Assembly (NCBI GenBank): GCA_049347715.1
Contig: CP186339.1
Span: 1,550,001-1,614,000, forward strand
Direction of reading: 5' to 3'
Source of the DNA: Thalassotalea_B piscium_A
GTDB lineage: Bacteria > Pseudomonadota > Gammaproteobacteria > Enterobacterales > Alteromonadaceae
Length of the DNA: 64,000 nt
Shown here: positions 45,119-55,100 of the stretch, one piece after another
Layout of the letters: the number at the start of each line of letters is the position of its first letter
How positions within the stretch are numbered: the stretch's first letter is position 1
The notes under the pieces: generated by a model
What the model was told of the DNA's origin: nothing
Databases searched by the model: none
The model's input: only the letters and a program-made list of their open reading frames with translations
Translations under genes and position numbers: made by a program

Positions 45119-46774
45119 CTAATGGTTTTCTTGATAGTTAAAAAATTCAAAATCGGCATAAATTTTTTGTCCAGATAAATCTTGGCAAGCTAAACCAATA
45201 AATGCACCAGTAAAATTAGGGGAATAGCCTTTTTCGATGTGCACAACGTAGTCATCAGACAAAATACTGCCATCTAATTCAGGACCAATTTTTTCCCATT
45301 GAGGGGTTTCTTCTTTTATATTAGTCGCGTAGTAAAACTGTAGTGAGGCACCATTAAAGTCCGCTTTAAGATGAATTTTGTCAAATACAGATACATCAAT
45401 AGCCGCTTTAAGTACATGGGTTGTTTTATTATCGTCACAACTTAATACATTGATAAATTTTTTACCTGAGTAGGCGCCTATATCGTCACCTGAAAGATAC
45501 AAATAGTAATAATGTGTGGTGTTGTAATAACAAACTAGTCCAGCCATCTGCTGAAAGTTTTCTGGTGAAAACTCGATACAGGTTGAGGCAACAGTATGAT
45601 GGGCTTGAACTCTTCGGGCTAACAGACTTTGTTCAAAGCATGAACTAAGTGATTCTCTTCCGTATAAGCGTAAAAAGCCTTGTCTATCAGTTTGGTTTGC
45701 CCAATCTTTGCTAATTGGAATACGTAAGCTTTGAAAATTAATATCAATGTTTGCTGAATCAAAGTTAATTTGGTTATTCGCTGGCGTAAACTTATGCTCT
45801 GGCAGGTTAGGGGCTTTAACGAATCTGCGTGCTATATTTTTTTCCCCTTTGATGGCTTCACTGTTTTGTTCTAGTTCATTTTGATCTAGGTATAGCCAAT
45901 CATCTTTACGCCATATTACTTTTTCTATCGCAGTTTCTCTTCCTGTTATACAACGCCCTTGCTCTGTTAACGGTCGACCCGTAAGGAAAACCATGTACCA
46001 CTCACCATTTTGTGTTTCTACCAGATCGGCATGGCCTGTCTTTTGTAAATAATTACCTGGCGCATTTTTAGCGGTTAATACAGGGTTGTGAGGATGAATA
46101 TCGTAAGGGCCTAGCAGTGAGGTTGAGCGAGCTAAAGAAACACAATGATCATAGCTAGTGCCTCCTTCTGCTGTTAATAAATAATAATAACCATTTTTTT
46201 TATATAAATGTGGTCCTTCTGTTAGTCCATGCTCAGAACCGGTAAAGATATGATGAACTTTGCCAATTAGCTTATGGGTAACTCGATCATATTCTTGCAG
46301 CACTATACCGCCAAAAAATAAACTGTTTCGGTGATCAACAAGCATATTAACAAAATAGGACTTACCGTCGTCATCATGAAAAAGTGAAGGATCAAAACCA
46401 CTTGAGTTAATGAGTGTTGGTTCTGACCATGGACCACAAATATCGGTGGCTGTTACCACATAATTAGGTGTATCTTTCCAGTTGCCATTAAAATTTTTTA
46501 CATTGGTATACACCAAATAAAAAACACCGTCTGTATAGCTTAAACAGGGAGCCCAAACGCCACAAGAGTCAGGCACACCTTTCATATCTAATTGTGATGT
46601 TTTACTTAGAGGATGGGTAATTAACTGCCAATTAACTAAATCTTTAGAGTGATGAATTTGGACGCCTGGAAACCATTCGAAGGTGGATGTGGCAATGTAA
46701 TAATCATTGCCAACTCTAACGATACTCGGGTCTGGATTAAATCCTTTTAAGATAGGGTTAGATATGGTCTTCAT
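45119..46774 (-). CDS. GH43 beta-xylosidase (cytoplasmic)
   Basis: A 551-residue GH43 enzyme with no signal peptide, of the two-domain type in which the five-bladed catalytic propeller (residues 1-310) is followed by a C-terminal beta-sandwich. The catalytic residues are Asp15 in NPDPS, Asp128 in FDPSLFHDDDG and Glu186 in LTEGPHLY. It resembles the GH43 subfamily 11 xylosidases that release xylose from imported xylo-oligosaccharides. It follows the GH10 gene at 46869, with a hairpin between them. Confidence 0.94.
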   Translation of the reverse strand: MKTISNPILKGFNPDPSIVRVGNDYYIATSTFEWFPGVQIHHSKDLVNWQLITHPLSKTSQLDMKGVPDSCGVWAPCLSYTDGVFYLVYTNVKNFNGNWKDTPNYVVTATDICGPWSEPTLINSSGFDPSLFHDDDGKSYFVNMLVDHRNSLFFGGIVLQEYDRVTHKLIGKVHHIFTGSEHGLTEGPHLYKKNGYYYLLTAEGGTSYDHCVSLARSTSLLGPYDIHPHNPVLTAKNAPGNYLQKTGHADLVETQNGEWYMVFLTGRPLTEQGRCITGRETAIEKVIWRKDDWLYLDQNELEQNSEAIKGEKNIARRFVKAPNLPEHKFTPANNQINFDSANIDINFQSLRIPISKDWANQTDRQGFLRLYGRESLSSCFEQSLLARRVQAHHTVASTCIEFSPENFQQMAGLVCYYNTTHYYYLYLSGDDIGAYSGKKFINVLSCDDNKTTHVLKAAIDVSVFDKIHLKADFNGASLQFYYATNIKEETPQWEKIGPELDGSILSDDYVVHIEKGYSPNFTGAFIGLACQDLSGQKIYADFEFFNYQENH

Positions 46775-46816
46775 TAGGCTCTCTATAATTAAGGTTTAAT
46801 TATTTATTATTAAAAT

Positions 46817-46848
46817 GGTAACCATAACTATATAAGCTTATGGTTACC
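46817..46848 (-). terminator. Intra-operon hairpin between GH10 and GH43 genes
   Basis: Perfect 11-bp arms (GGTAACCATAA and complement) with a 10-base loop, followed on the minus strand by a short T-rich run. Lying inside an operon, it may reduce read-through or block 3' decay so that the two enzymes are made in unequal amounts. Confidence 0.6.
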
Positions 46849-46868
46849 GAGGGAGAGGGTTTTACGTA

Positions 46869-48065
46869 TTATTGTTTGTTCAGTGAACTGACAAAGGGTT
46901 TTGCCGTTAATTTTCTATCAAATAATAATGGATAATCGGTCCGACCAACCATAGGCCAATCATTTCGCCATGTTTGGCTGTCACTTACTCCCCAAAAGGT
47001 GACGCGATCAATCACGTTATGATGTTTATTAAATATCTTGAATAAGGCTTGATATCGACTTGCTAATTCATTTTGTACTTTCAGAGGTAAACCTTTGGGG
47101 TAAGGGTTAAAGGATTCTTGTAGTGCGAGATTTAACGATACATCAGCACCCATATTATTTTTATCAGGGAAGGGAAGCACAGATACATCTAATTCTGTGA
47201 TCAATACCTTAATGTTTAAGTCACTGTATGCTTTTATTGAGTCTTCAACATCGTTTAAATCAGGATCCGTTAAGGAATAATGAGCTTGCATACCTACACC
47301 ATCAATTTTTATTCCTTTTTGCTGAAGTCTTTTCACTAATTTAATAACACCATTACGTTTTTCTGGTTTGTATAAGTTGTAATCATTGTAGTAAAGTTTT
47401 GCATTTGGAGCTGCCTTTGCAGCCATAGAAAATGCTTGTTCGATGAAGTCTTCGCCGATGATGCTATGCCATTTTGATTCTCTTAAACTACCATCTTCAT
47501 TAAATGCCTCGTTAACCACATCCCAGGCATCAATTTTTCCTGCATATCTACCCGCAACTGTATTAATGTGTTTTTCCATACGTTTGAGTAGTTCATCTCG
47601 ATTTAAAGGCGTACCATCTTTATGTTCAAAAACCCAATCGGGTACTTGTGAATGCCATACAAGTGTATGTCCTGTAATGAAATGGCCGTTCGCCTTTGCA
47701 AATTCAACTAAAGCATCTGCGGCTTCAAAGTCATATGCACCTGGTTGAGGATGAATTCTTTCCCATTTCATCGAATTTTCAGGGGTTATGGCATTAAACT
47801 GTTGATTAACAAAAGGAAGCACATCAGTTAATTTTCCTATGATTTGTTCGCGACTCAATGCGGTACCAATTTTGTACTTATCTGAAAACATAGTTTTTAA
47901 TACAGGTGTATCACTTTGTTCATTAGCTTGTGTCGCAGTGGTTTTATTGTTTTTAGTTGCGGCATTTTGTGAATCCATACAGGCAGGTAAACCTACAAAA
48001 ATCGCAGTTAATAGCATTAGCGTACGAGGTAATGAGTGAGCTTTGGTAAATTGACTATATTTCAT
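46869..48065 (-). CDS. GH10 xylanase lipoprotein
   Basis: A 398-residue GH10 xylanase with a lipoprotein signal ending LPAC (Cys29), then a short linker and one catalytic domain. Acid/base Glu186 in WDVVNE, nucleophile Glu291 in ITELDVS and HTLVWHSQVPDW are visible. It is similar in layout to the enzyme at 23811 and may be a duplicate placed on the membrane. It heads the minus-strand run that continues with GH43, the nucleoside-hydrolase-like, kelch, SMP-30 and cupin genes. A near-perfect 8-7-8 palindrome is just upstream. Confidence 0.94.
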   Translation of the reverse strand: MKYSQFTKAHSLPRTLMLLTAIFVGLPACMDSQNAATKNNKTTATQANEQSDTPVLKTMFSDKYKIGTALSREQIIGKLTDVLPFVNQQFNAITPENSMKWERIHPQPGAYDFEAADALVEFAKANGHFITGHTLVWHSQVPDWVFEHKDGTPLNRDELLKRMEKHINTVAGRYAGKIDAWDVVNEAFNEDGSLRESKWHSIIGEDFIEQAFSMAAKAAPNAKLYYNDYNLYKPEKRNGVIKLVKRLQQKGIKIDGVGMQAHYSLTDPDLNDVEDSIKAYSDLNIKVLITELDVSVLPFPDKNNMGADVSLNLALQESFNPYPKGLPLKVQNELASRYQALFKIFNKHHNVIDRVTFWGVSDSQTWRNDWPMVGRTDYPLLFDRKLTAKPFVSSLNKQ

Positions 48066-48076
48066 ATTATCTTCTT

Positions 48077-48099
48077 GTAATTGTAAATATGACTATTAC
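48077..48099. promoter_or_regulatory. 8-7-8 palindrome ahead of GH10 lipoprotein gene
   Basis: GTAATTGT (48077-48084), seven bases, ACTATTAC (48092-48099): seven of eight arm positions are complementary. The geometry is the same as at 49293-49315, on the other side of the Nudix-type regulator gene. Confidence 0.55.
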
Positions 48100-48466
48100 T
48101 ATAATCTGTAAAGCTTGTATTATTCAATAAAATTTGTCAAAAATCGTGTTTATTTATTTTAAATACTTAAATAACAATGCTTTAGGTTTTGTTGGCGAGG
48201 GCGTTTTAATGATGTCTTCTTATTAAAATAATTTATATATAATTATTTGCTCAAAAAAGACTGAGTTTGATAGAATTTACTTGTTATGATTATTATTGAG
48301 AAAAATAAAGTTGATTATTGTTATAGATACTTAAGTAATAACGAAATATTGCATTATTATGAGCTAAAATGTATTCTACAAACAATCAAATAGTCTTAAT
48401 AACTATATATAAAAGTTTCCACATTAACAGTAAGTTTTACTGTACAAGGTTAATTAGAGTCACATT
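48100..48466. other. Divergent control region between GH10 and the Nudix regulator
   Basis: About 370 bases of AT-rich DNA without a gene. A TTTGTCAAAAATC string lies near 48132-48145 and resembles the GTCAAAAT repeats ahead of the receptor gene. I see no certain promoter pair. Confidence 0.4.
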
Positions 48467-49198
48467 ATGCACCATAGTACATCTAGTGTTCCAAGCGTTT
48501 CGCTTGATGAAGAAAAAATCCCTGAAGATTGTATTCGTAACCTTACTGTAGATAATCTTATTTTTACCCTGCATGAAAGTAAGTTAAAAGTATTGTTAGT
48601 TAAATATAACCGAGGATTAGCGGCAAATAAATGGGGGCTTATAGGGCACTGGGTTAGATGTGATGAAAACTTAGAAGATGCTGCTTTGCGTGTTGTTAAA
48701 AAAACAACGAATGTAGATAACCTTTATCTTGATCAATTAGGTGCCTTTGGTGATGTTAATCGTTACCCAACAAGCAGAATCATTACTATTGTTTATTACT
48801 CGTTAGTTAGATACGAAGAAACGAATTTAATTAGCGGTGAAAATGCGTTGGAATGTGAATGGTTTGATGTTTATAACTTACCTAAGTTGATGTTTGATCA
48901 TGCCGATATATTAGCGGCAGGTTTAAACTATTTGAAATACAAAGTACGTCATGAACCTATCGGGTTTAACATGTTACCAGAGAAGTTTACCTTACTTGAA
49001 TTGCAAGAAATCTACGAAGCTATTTTAAATAAAACCTTAGATAAACCTAATTTTCGCAGAAAAATTCAAAAAATGAATTTATTAATTAATTGCGAAGAAA
49101 AACAAAAGAAAGTCGCCCATCGTGCAGCAACTTTGTATCGGTTCGATATCAATGTCTATGAAAAATTAATAGAATTTGGTTTTACCTTCGAGTTCTAG
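48467..49198 (+). CDS. Nudix-derived transcription regulator (NrtR/AraR-like)
   Basis: A 243-residue protein with an N-terminal Nudix fold (about residues 23-150) and a C-terminal winged helix (about 165-225, TLLELQEIYEAILNKTLDKPNFRRKIQKM). In the Nudix box the catalytic REUxEE is replaced (WVRCDENLEDAALRVVKKTTNVD), so it should bind rather than hydrolyse a ligand. Nudix-type regulators control NAD synthesis or pentose use in other bacteria. Between xylanase and transporter genes, this one probably senses xylose or a xylo-oligosaccharide derivative. Matching palindromes lie on both sides of the gene. Confidence 0.88.
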   Translation: MHHSTSSVPSVSLDEEKIPEDCIRNLTVDNLIFTLHESKLKVLLVKYNRGLAANKWGLIGHWVRCDENLEDAALRVVKKTTNVDNLYLDQLGAFGDVNRYPTSRIITIVYYSLVRYEETNLISGENALECEWFDVYNLPKLMFDHADILAAGLNYLKYKVRHEPIGFNMLPEKFTLLELQEIYEAILNKTLDKPNFRRKIQKMNLLINCEEKQKKVAHRAATLYRFDINVYEKLIEFGFTFEF

Positions 49199-49219
49199 CC
49201 ACTAATATTAAGTGATTTC

Positions 49220-49246
49220 AAAGACAACATTCGTTGTCTTTTTTTA
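49220..49246 (+). terminator. Rho-independent terminator of the Nudix regulator gene
   Basis: AAAGACAAC/GTTGTCTTT stem with an ATTC loop and a run of T residues. Confidence 0.9.
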
Positions 49247-49292
49247 TTTTAGTCTCTTCTAACAACATACCTGTTTACTTCTGAATAATTTA

Positions 49293-49315
49293 GATATAGT
49301 ATTTTGGACTATATC
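49293..49315. promoter_or_regulatory. Perfect 8-7-8 palindrome ahead of the transporter gene
   Basis: GATATAGT (49293-49300), a 7-base spacer, ACTATATC (49308-49315): all eight arm positions are complementary. It lies 54 bases upstream of the GPH transporter start and directly after the Nudix regulator gene, the most likely binder. Confidence 0.65.
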
Positions 49316-49369
49316 GATAGTTAGATAATTATAAAATAATAAAATAATAAAATTGTATTCGGGGGGTCC

Positions 49370-50710
49370 ATGCAAAACGAACAAAAAAAATTAACAATAA
49401 AAGAAAAATTTGGATATGGGTTAGGGGATACGGCAAGCAACATTGTTTTTCAAATGGTTGCTAATTTTATGCTGATTTTCTATACCGATGTTTATGGGTT
49501 ATCAGCTGCTGCTGCAGGGACATTATTGCTTACGGTAAGGCTTTTTGATGGCTTTACTGATCCTATTATGGGAAGCATTGCAGATAGAACTCGAACTAAG
49601 TGGGGATCTTATCGCCCTTATTTATTATTTTTAGCGGTGCCTTACGGTGTATTAGCTTGTATTGCTTTTATAACACCCGACTTTGATGCTACTGGAAAAC
49701 TTATTTACGCTTATATTACTTATGGACTATTAATGACATGCTACACCGCGATTAATATTCCATATGGTGCTTTAGGTGGCGTTATGGTCACTTCCCCGAA
49801 AGAACGTACCTCATTACAGTCATATCGATTTGCTATGGCTATGGCAGCATTGGTTATTATTGTTTGGGCGCTACCAAAATTGGTTGAATTTTTTGGTGAA
49901 GGCAATGATCAACTCGGTTATCCATTAGCTATGGTCTTTATGGGGACACTTGCAGCAATTTGTTTTATTTTTTGTTTTAAAATGACTAAAGAAACTATTC
50001 GTCCACCAGCGGATGTTAATAGAAAAAATGTATTTGTAGAGTTTTTCTCATTATTTAAAAATGACCAATGGTTGGTTATTGCAGCCATTAGTTTAGCTAC
50101 TTTAACGTTAATTGGCATTAGAGCCGCAGTAGCACCTCATTATATTAAATATTATGTAGGCGAAGAATCTCTTATCTCATCCTTTTTAACTACGGCAGCG
50201 ATAGGTTCAGTACTTGGTGCTGTATCAACTAACTTCTTAACTAAAATTTTTGAAAAGAAGGTGTTGTTTCAAGTATCTATGGTGCTAGTGATTATTTCCC
50301 ATAGTCTTTTTTATGTGGTTGATTCAAGCCAGATCGTAACTATTTTTATCCTTTATTTTATCGCTAATTTTGCTCACATGATGTTGACACCCATTATGTT
50401 CTCTATGGTAGCGGATACTGTAGATTATGGTGTGTTAAAAATAGGTAAACGTCTTACCGCTATTACATTCTCAGGTCATTTACTCGCAATTAAGTTCGGC
50501 TTTGCAATCGGCGGTGCTCTTGCTGGTTGGATTCTCGCTGGTTATAACTATGTGCCAAATCAGCAGCAATCAGAGGAAACATTAAATGGTATTTTGTTAG
50601 CATTTGCTGGCATCCCTGTCATCTGCATGATTATTAGTTTGTTACTCACCAGAAAATATAAATTAACGGAACTTGAGGTTGTAAAAATTCAATCGTCAAT
50701 TACCAGCTAA
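49370..50710 (+). CDS. GPH-family sugar:cation symporter
   Basis: A 446-residue major-facilitator protein of the glycoside-pentoside-hexuronide family with twelve helices. The N-terminal KEKFGYGLGDTASNIVFQM and the FDGFTDPIMGSIADRTRTKWG loop are diagnostic. XynP and XylP relatives take up xylosides. Here it should import xylo-oligosaccharides from the periplasm for the cytoplasmic GH43 enzymes. The gene lies between the Nudix regulator and a GH43 gene on the same strand. Confidence 0.92.
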   Translation: MQNEQKKLTIKEKFGYGLGDTASNIVFQMVANFMLIFYTDVYGLSAAAAGTLLLTVRLFDGFTDPIMGSIADRTRTKWGSYRPYLLFLAVPYGVLACIAFITPDFDATGKLIYAYITYGLLMTCYTAINIPYGALGGVMVTSPKERTSLQSYRFAMAMAALVIIVWALPKLVEFFGEGNDQLGYPLAMVFMGTLAAICFIFCFKMTKETIRPPADVNRKNVFVEFFSLFKNDQWLVIAAISLATLTLIGIRAAVAPHYIKYYVGEESLISSFLTTAAIGSVLGAVSTNFLTKIFEKKVLFQVSMVLVIISHSLFYVVDSSQIVTIFILYFIANFAHMMLTPIMFSMVADTVDYGVLKIGKRLTAITFSGHLLAIKFGFAIGGALAGWILAGYNYVPNQQQSEETLNGILLAFAGIPVICMIISLLLTRKYKLTELEVVKIQSSITS

Positions 50711-50741
50711 ATCGAAAGATACCTTAATTACATCAATTTTA

Positions 50742-50785
50742 CTTAGCCATATAGTGACTACATTTGATTACGCTATATGGCTAAG
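50742..50785 (+). terminator. Long-stem hairpin between transporter and GH43 genes
   Basis: Perfect 13-bp arms (CTTAGCCATATAG at 50742-50754 and complement at 50773-50785) around an 18-base loop, with no T-run. It lies between two genes of one direction, so it may be an attenuator or a message-stabilising element rather than a full terminator. Confidence 0.5.
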
Positions 50786-50818
50786 ACACCATAATTAAAA
50801 CAGTACATAGGAGAAGTT

Positions 50819-51889
50819 ATGTCAGGTACTGCTCAAGAAAAAATTAGATCCTTTGCATCGATGAGCCATGCTGAGAGAATTCAACAAAAAGATTTAGAAC
50901 GTGCTAATTCATTAAAAGAAAAAAGTGAACCGCTTGTAAATCATATTTATACAGCTGATCCTTCAGCACATGTTTTTAATGGTCAAATTTACGTTTATCC
51001 GTCGCATGATGTGGAATCAGATAATCCTATCAATGACGATGGCGATCACTTTGCAATGAAAGACTACCATGTGTTGTCTCTTGATCAGGAGACCTTTGAG
51101 GCAACAGACCACGGAGTGGCATTGTCTATTGAAAATGTACCATGGGCGAGTAAGCAAATGTGGGCTCCAGACGCGGCACATAAAGATGGTACCTATTATT
51201 TTTATTTTCCAGCAAGAGATAAAGACGGAATTTTTCGCATTGGTGTAGCAAGTGGTACTTCTCCAACAGGTCCTTTTACTGCCGAAGATAATTACATTCA
51301 AGGTACATATAGTATAGACCCTGCGGTGTACGAAGATGATGATGGTAGTTATTACCTTTATTTTGGTGGTTTGTGGGGGGGACAGTTACAGAATTGGCAA
51401 AGTGGTGAATACCATCAAGAGGCTAAATATCCAGACAAGGATCAACCGGCTATTCCAGCTAAAATGGCAAAATTATCGGAAAATATGCTTGAGTTAGCTG
51501 AAGAGCCTCAAGACATCGTTATTATTGACGAAAATGGTGAAGCGATAACGGTAGGTGATAACGACCGTCGTTTTTTTGAAGGCCCATGGCTTCATAAACA
51601 TAACGGTATTTATTATTTTTCATATTCTACTGGTGACACTCATAAAATTGCTTATGCAACAAGTCATTCACCTTATGGACCATTTACTTATCAAGGGGTT
51701 ATTTTAAATCCTGTATTAGGTTGGACTAATCATCACTCAATTACCTTCTATCAAGATAAATGGTATTTATTTTATCACGACAGTAGTTTATCAAAAGGGA
51801 AAACGCATCTACGTTGTGTAAAAATGACTGAACTTGTTCATGATGAGGAAGGGAAAATCATCACGATAGATGCCTATGAAAAAGGTTAA
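50819..51889 (+). CDS. GH43 glycosidase (arabinofuranosidase/xylosidase-like, cytoplasmic)
   Basis: A 356-residue single-domain GH43 enzyme without signal peptide. The catalytic triad appears as Asp47 in TADPSAHVF, Asp167 in YSIDPAVYEDDDG and Glu254 in FFEGPWLHK. The YPSHD and NHHS segments resemble GH43 alpha-L-arabinofuranosidases and xylosidases that trim side chains. The subfamily is not certain. It probably removes arabinose or xylose from oligosaccharides brought in by the neighbouring transporter. An AGGAGA ribosome site precedes the ATG. Confidence 0.9.
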   Translation: MSGTAQEKIRSFASMSHAERIQQKDLERANSLKEKSEPLVNHIYTADPSAHVFNGQIYVYPSHDVESDNPINDDGDHFAMKDYHVLSLDQETFEATDHGVALSIENVPWASKQMWAPDAAHKDGTYYFYFPARDKDGIFRIGVASGTSPTGPFTAEDNYIQGTYSIDPAVYEDDDGSYYLYFGGLWGGQLQNWQSGEYHQEAKYPDKDQPAIPAKMAKLSENMLELAEEPQDIVIIDENGEAITVGDNDRRFFEGPWLHKHNGIYYFSYSTGDTHKIAYATSHSPYGPFTYQGVILNPVLGWTNHHSITFYQDKWYLFYHDSSLSKGKTHLRCVKMTELVHDEEGKIITIDAYEKG

Positions 51890-51902
51890 ATATTTGCACA
51901 AA

Positions 51903-51925
51903 AAAGTTATAGTCACTATAACTTT
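51903..51925 (+). terminator. Hairpin after the GH43 gene
   Basis: Perfect 11-bp arms (AAAGTTATAGT and complement) around a single C; the core TATAGT-C-ACTATA also resembles the regulator half-sites. The T-run after it is weak. Confidence 0.55.
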
Positions 51926-52075
51926 ATAATTAATGTTAATTAATAGTGTTCTGTAATTATGTAAAAGGAAGCAATTTACTATTGTAAATGGTTATTTTAT
52001 TTACTTTATGACGATAAATAAGTAAATAGCGTTTAAAAATACAACAAAAAAATAATAATAAATCGTCAAAATAGC

Positions 52076-52130
52076 TTATTGTCAAAATGAATATAATATG
52101 ATAAAAGTGTAATTGTCATTTTGACAATAA
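52076..52130. promoter_or_regulatory. Nested palindromes ahead of the TonB-dependent receptor gene
   Basis: TTATTGTCAAAATGA (52076-52090) is repeated inverted as TCATTTTGACAATAA (52116-52130), 15 of 15 bases. The right copy contains the 17-base palindrome ATTGTCATTTTGACAAT (52112-52128). A further GTCAAAAT lies at 52064-52071. They sit 31 bases ahead of the receptor start and look like operator sites for a dimeric regulator. Confidence 0.55.
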
Positions 52131-52160
52131 TAAATAAATATAAGAAATCAGGGGACACAG

Positions 52161-55100
52161 ATGTTTAATAAAAAAATATTAACCACCTCAATTTTAGCGG
52201 CCATCGGAACTATGACCGTATCAAATTTAGGTTACGCGGCTGAAGCTGAAAAAAATGTAAAAGAAGTAGAAGTTATTACGGTTACGGGGATCCGTGGTAG
52301 TTTATTACGCGCTATGGATGTTAAGCGAGGCTCTGATGGTATTGTTGATGCTATTTCTGCTGAAGATATGGGGAAGTTTCCTGATACCAACTTAGCTGAA
52401 TCGTTACAACGTATTACTGGTGTTTCAATTGACCGTGCAAATGGTGAAGGGAGTAAAGTTACTGTTCGTGGTTTTGGTGCAGATAAAAACTTAATTACTC
52501 TCAATGGCCGTCAATTACCAACAACGACTGGCGATAGAACCTTTGATTTTGGAAATATTGCTTCAGAAAGCGTATCAGGCGTTACCGTTTATAAAACATC
52601 AAATGCCAGTGTTACCTCTGGTGGTATTGGGGCTACGATTGATTTACAAACACATAGACCTTTACAGTCTCCGGGAACAAAAGCATCGTTAGGTGCTAAG
52701 TTAGTTAATGATTCTTCTACGGATCAAGGCAATACTACACCAGAAATTAGCGGCTTATATTCACAAACTTTTGCCGACGAGATGTTCGGGATTTCAGTTT
52801 CCGGTAGCTACCAAGATCGTGAAAGTGGAATGCAGCAGTTTTTTCAAGATCAAGGTTATAGAGCAAGTGATTACACCAATACAGGTTGGGGTGGTGTACC
52901 TGCTGGAGCCGACGGTGGTACTAATAGACCTACAGAGGGTAATTACTCAACGCCTCAACAACCACGATACATTTTTGAAGAACGTCAACGTACGCGCATG
53001 AATGGTCAATTAGTTTTACAATACAAACCTATTGAATCGTTAACTGCAACATTAGACTACACCCTGATTCGTAATGAAATTGAAGAACAACATACTGATG
53101 CATCTGTATGGTTTAACTATGCTGGTGATCGCAGTGAGTCTGTATGGGACGGTTCTCCTAATGCAGTACCATTAATTTATTCAGAAATTTATGAAATTAA
53201 TAGTGATGCAGATCTTGCAGATACTTCTTTAACTGTTGGTGCTTGGGGGAATGAACAAAAGACTGATTCAATTGGTTTAAATATCGATTGGCAAGTAAAT
53301 GACAATTTAAATCTTACCCTTGATCACCATAGCTCTAAAGCAAGTATGCAAGCGACAGATCCTCGCCATGGTACCCGTAATAATGTGCAATTACCTTCAT
53401 ACACTCGTACGCGAAGTGGTTTAGATTTAACGGGTGATTTACCCGGGATTGCAACAGGTAATATTGAATCGTTTACCCCTCAAACTATGCGTTTATCAGG
53501 TAGTTGGTTTGCAAATGATAAATACTCTTCAGAAATTGACCAAACCCAATTAAAAGGTGAGTACGTTTTAAATGACGAAGTGAGCATCGACTTTGGTGTT
53601 TCTGTTAATAAAGTGAATAATCATTATCGTCATACCCAAGTTCAGCGTGCTGATTGGGGTGGAGTAGGTGTTGAAGGTGATTTTGCTGATATCGATTGGC
53701 GCAAAGATACTATCTTAGACAAATTTGATGCTAAAGCAGGTAACTTTGAAGGTACCGCTACACAATCAGATTATGATTTATTTAACACTATATATTTCGC
53801 TGATTTTGATGACATTATTCGTGCTGCCGAGTTTGCAGATCCAGTAGCTAACGTAGATAGTTTATGGGGTGATTGTAAAGCACCATCTGGCGCATCTGCA
53901 GGACCTAACGGTGAAGGGCATTTCTGTGCATCAACCAATTGGGATGCTGATACTAATCGTTTCACTGAAGAAAAAACCACAGCTTACTATGTACAATTTA
54001 GTTATGAAAGTGAGTTTGGTGATATGCCATTTAGTGCATATTTAGGTTTACGTCATGAATCGACTGATGTTGATTCAAAAGCGTCTGCGCCAGGTTATAG
54101 TCGAGTTGAATGGAATGAAGATACTTCAACGTCTGTAACAGGTGTTACAGGTATCGAAACGTTAAATCAATCAGCTGATTACAGCATTTTACTCCCGAGT
54201 TTAAATGTTAATTTAGAACTGACTGATGATATAACGTTAAGAGCTGCGGTAGGTAAAACAATTTCTCGTGCTTCATACGGCCAATTACAAGGCGGTACAA
54301 CAGTCAACACTGGTGGTAGCTTGAGTGGATATTCTGGTAATTCAGGTAATCCAGCATTAAAACCATTAGAATCGGTAAACTATGATATTTCTGCAGAATG
54401 GTATTATAGCGAAGGTAGTTATGTATCTTTAGGTTACTTTAGAAAAAATGTAACTAACTGGATAACTACAGGTACAGTAGATTCATCTATATTTAGCCTT
54501 GCAAACCCGCTTGATGGTGAAAAATTTGAAGCGGCTGTTTCGGCGTTAGGTGCTAATGCTTCAAACCAAGATATCAGAAATTATATTTTTGAAAATTTTG
54601 CAGATGATCCAAATGTTCAACCTAATTTTGGTGATGACGGTCTTTTAGACGGTGGTAAAATTATTGGTGACCCAGCAACAGATAACATTGTTAATTTTAG
54701 ATTAAATGTGCCAGTAAATGGTGATAATGAAGAGACAATTGACGGGATAGAATTTAATATCCAACACCTATTTGGAGATTCAGGTTTTGGTGGGATTGTT
54801 AACTATACTATGACGGATTCTGGTCTTGCATACGATAATAATTCTTTACAAGATACTGCTGCATTAACAGGCTTGAGTGATACAGCTAACGTGGTTGCTT
54901 TCTATGATAAAAATGGTTTACAAGCACGTATAGCTTACAACTGGCGTGATGAGTTCTTAAATGAACGTCGAGTAAATGGTGATTTAACCGCGCCTATTTA
55001 TACTGATGCCTATTATCAAATAGATTTTAACATTAGCTATGATTTACCCGCTGTTGAAGGTTTAACGGTATTCTTTGAAGGTATTAATATTACTGACGAA

